A DNA stretch of 64,000 bases from contig NZ_CP049298.1 of assembly GCF_011058315.1 (NCBI RefSeq), positions 2,914,001 to 2,978,000 of the forward strand. The letters run 5' to 3'. Each line of letters starts with the position of its first letter. The first letter of the stretch is position 1. A program made the position numbers and the translations under genes. A model generated the notes under the pieces. It was not told where the DNA came from. It ran no database searches and saw only the letters and a program-made list of their open reading frames with translations. The stretch comes from Chryseobacterium sp. POL2 (lineage in GTDB: Bacteria; Bacteroidota; Bacteroidia; Flavobacteriales; Weeksellaceae). Shown here one piece after another: positions 62,579 through 64,000 of the stretch.

Positions 62579-62679
62579 CTACTAGAGGTTATTGCTTTTT
62601 CTGTTTACTTAATCGTACCTTTAATTATAATAATCAAAAAAATCATGATAAATTATGGAGAATCCATTTGAGTTAATTA

Positions 62680-62988
62680 ATGAGCGATTGCAAAAAAATC
62701 GAAGATTTACTGCAGGAATTAGTGCAAAAAAACCCATTAGTTCACGAAGTTAATCACGATAATGAATTGATGTCAATTGATGAGCTTGCAAAGTATTTAC
62801 GCTTAAGTAAATCAACAATTTACAAACTCAAATCTACTCGCGAAATTCCTTCTTTTAAAACAGGTAAAATCCTTATGTTTAAGCGAAAAGATGTTGATGA
62901 ATGGTTAAAAAGATGTCGTTCTAAGTCAAAATATGAGATTGAGCAGGAAGCAATTAGAGATTTCAAAAAAATGCGTCTTAAACATTAG
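62680..62988 (+). CDS. excisionase-like helix-turn-helix protein
   Basis: This 102-aa protein has a winged HTH of the MerR/Xis (HTH_17) type at about 30-80: LMSIDELAKYLRLSKSTIYKLKSTREIPSFKTGKILMFKRKDVDEWLK. A basic helical tail follows. It lies 118 bp from the stop of the convergent integrase gene, the usual neighbourhood of a recombination directionality factor. It could also be a repressor. Confidence 0.82.
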   Translation: MSDCKKIEDLLQELVQKNPLVHEVNHDNELMSIDELAKYLRLSKSTIYKLKSTREIPSFKTGKILMFKRKDVDEWLKRCRSKSKYEIEQEAIRDFKKMRLKH

Positions 62989-63034
62989 TGAATTGTATTA
63001 TGCAAATTATGCATAACCTTTAATTCATTCAATT

Positions 63035-63084
63035 GATAATCAGAATGTTTCCGATTATCTTTTACTAATTTCACATTAGTAAAA
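63035..63084. repeat. two adjacent inverted repeats between excisionase and integrase genes
   Basis: GATAATC (63035-63041) pairs with GATTATC (63053-63059), and TTTTACTAAT (63060-63069) with ATTAGTAAAA (63075-63084). They may be terminators of the convergent genes or recombinase-binding sites. Confidence 0.5.
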
Positions 63085-63106
63085 TTTGTAAGTGAAGAAG
63101 AAAATA

Positions 63107-64000
63107 TTATTTAATAATATCCTCAATAATTTTATCCAATTTTGCATCTGGAAGAGAATTCAAATAGGACATTGTCGAATTGATATCCTTGTGGCCTAAT
63201 GCTTCTCGAATAATTTCAATTGAAACATTTTCAAACTTTAGTGCAGTAGCAAAGGAATGTCTTGCGCAATAAAAGGTGATATTTTTATTGATTTTAAGAT
63301 TGCTCATTATATCCTTCAAATATTTATTGACATAAATCGTCAAATACTTTTGAGACTTATTCTTCAAGTAAGTTTTTGTAGGATTGTTGTTTTTTACTAT
63401 GGATAATAGAAATTTAGAGTCGGGTTCTGATTTATATTTCGTTAGAATTTTTTCTGTGATGTCAATTAATTTGAATTTAACGGCAACCCCTGTTTTTTCT
63501 CGGTAGTAAGAAATATTCTTATCAATTAGTGCATTCTTTTCGAGTTGCATCATATCGATGAAATTAATTCCCCTTGAGTAATAACTGAACAGAAACATAT
63601 CTTTGGCAAATTGTTCGTACTGATCCTTTGGTTTATATTTTTTTAATAGGTCGATTTCGCTCACGCTCAAGAATTCTTTTTTGCTGTTACTCTTGATTTG
63701 GGAAATTTTGTAATCCTTGAAAGGGTATTGTTTTTCCTTGATTACTTTAGCCTTGATTGCCTGATTAAAAACGCTTCTAATCGCCCTCATTCGGATTCCG
63801 ATAGTTGCAGGTGTATTTCCTTTTTCAATACAATGTGCCTCATATTTTTTGAGGGTTAGATATTTAATCTCGTTAAAACCGATGTCTTTTTTGTCAAAAA
63901 ATTTTTGAAGAGAGTTTAATGCATCTTGGTCAACTTGCGCAGAACCAATTTTATCTGATTTTTTTAGGTTTTCAATAACGATTTCTTGAAACTTGGTGTA
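63107..64000 (-). CDS. tyrosine recombinase/integrase, 5' end cut by window
   Basis: The frame is open from the stop at 63107 to the window edge (298 codons); an internal ATG at 63790 is not the true start. The SAM-like N-terminal part is KFFDKKDIGFNEIKYLTLKKYEAHCIEKGNTPATIGIRMRAIRSVFNQAI. The catalytic domain has LFSYYSRGINFIDMMQL (first Arg), YCARHSFAT (R and H box) and LGHKDINSTMSYLNSL with the His and the nucleophilic Tyr. It belongs to the Bacteroidota phage-integrase type and should excise and insert the island at its tRNA target. Confidence 0.92.
   Translation of the reverse strand, partial: YTKFQEIVIENLKKSDKIGSAQVDQDALNSLQKFFDKKDIGFNEIKYLTLKKYEAHCIEKGNTPATIGIRMRAIRSVFNQAIKAKVIKEKQYPFKDYKISQIKSNSKKEFLSVSEIDLLKKYKPKDQYEQFAKDMFLFSYYSRGINFIDMMQLEKNALIDKNISYYREKTGVAVKFKLIDITEKILTKYKSEPDSKFLLSIVKNNNPTKTYLKNKSQKYLTIYVNKYLKDIMSNLKINKNITFYCARHSFATALKFENVSIEIIREALGHKDINSTMSYLNSLPDAKLDKIIEDIIK

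Larger units (their letters stand above)
38362..64000. mobile_element. integrated mobilizable island (left end to beyond window)
   Basis: From the broken tRNA to the window edge the genes are replication (VapE-like ATPase, primase), mobilization (MobC-like, relaxase), defence cargo, an excisionase-like protein and a tyrosine recombinase reading leftwards at 63.1-64.0 kb. This is the layout of a mobilizable integrative element at a tRNA gene. The right attachment site is not in the window, so the full extent is unknown. No conjugation (type IV secretion) genes are seen, so transfer would need a helper. Confidence 0.8.

Noticed and set aside
63107-63790. A 227-aa complete integrase starting at 63790
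   Set aside because: The reading frame continues upstream to the window edge with integrase-like sequence, so this ATG is internal.

Overview
The window looks like a chromosomal segment of a flavobacterium (Bacteroidota, close to Chryseobacterium/Epilithonimonas). The evidence is low G+C, almost no Shine-Dalgarno sequences, several TAnnTTTG (-7) promoter elements of the Bacteroidota type, three proteins with C-terminal type IX secretion (T9SS) sorting domains, a short flavobacterial-type NuoG, and tRNA genes without an encoded CCA end. The genus is an inference from protein character only.

Positions 1-38.3 kb are host backbone. First comes a cyanophycin module: cphA (+), divergent from cphB plus an isoaspartyl peptidase (-), which together make and recycle a nitrogen-storage polymer. 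Next are a secreted beta-helix protein, an aquaporin with a tiny overlapping membrane ORF, and a luciferase-like monooxygenase. A complete 14-subunit complex I operon nuoA-N follows on the minus strand (10.9-25.0 kb). It is interrupted between nuoF and nuoG by an exported-protein gene and carries 7-bp tandem repeats in three of its gaps. The rest is housekeeping: an acetyltransferase-like protein, a zinc metallopeptidase, YigZ, RibD, a DUF349 protein, AroE, two secreted endonuclease-I proteins around a stand-alone MnmA C-terminal domain, an FtsX-type permease, RbfA and methylmalonyl-CoA epimerase.

At 38.3 kb a tRNA gene with anticodon CAT is broken after its anticodon arm and a second, complete CAT tRNA follows. 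From there to the right edge the sequence is an integrated mobilizable island. Its core is a helix-turn-helix protein, a VapE-like ATPase, a dense cluster of AGGTAA/TTACCT hexamers (candidate replication origin), a Toprim primase, a candidate oriT hairpin, a MobC-like protein, a relaxase and a membrane coiled-coil protein. Its right part has an excisionase-like protein and a tyrosine recombinase that runs off the window.

The cargo (45-62 kb) is a defence-type region: a remnant of a large helicase, a PIN-domain protein, then a tight five-gene operon (single-chain restriction-methylase, Vsr/DUF559-type nuclease, membrane KAP NTPase, McrB, McrC). After it come HipB/HipA, a WYL regulator with a small cyclic-phosphate receiver-domain protein, a UDG-fold-like protein coupled to a WG-repeat protein, and small orphans. 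The five-gene methylase/nuclease/KAP/McrBC operon is the best candidate for an undescribed composite system. The hexamer cluster and the oriT-like hairpin are the strongest noncoding signals.
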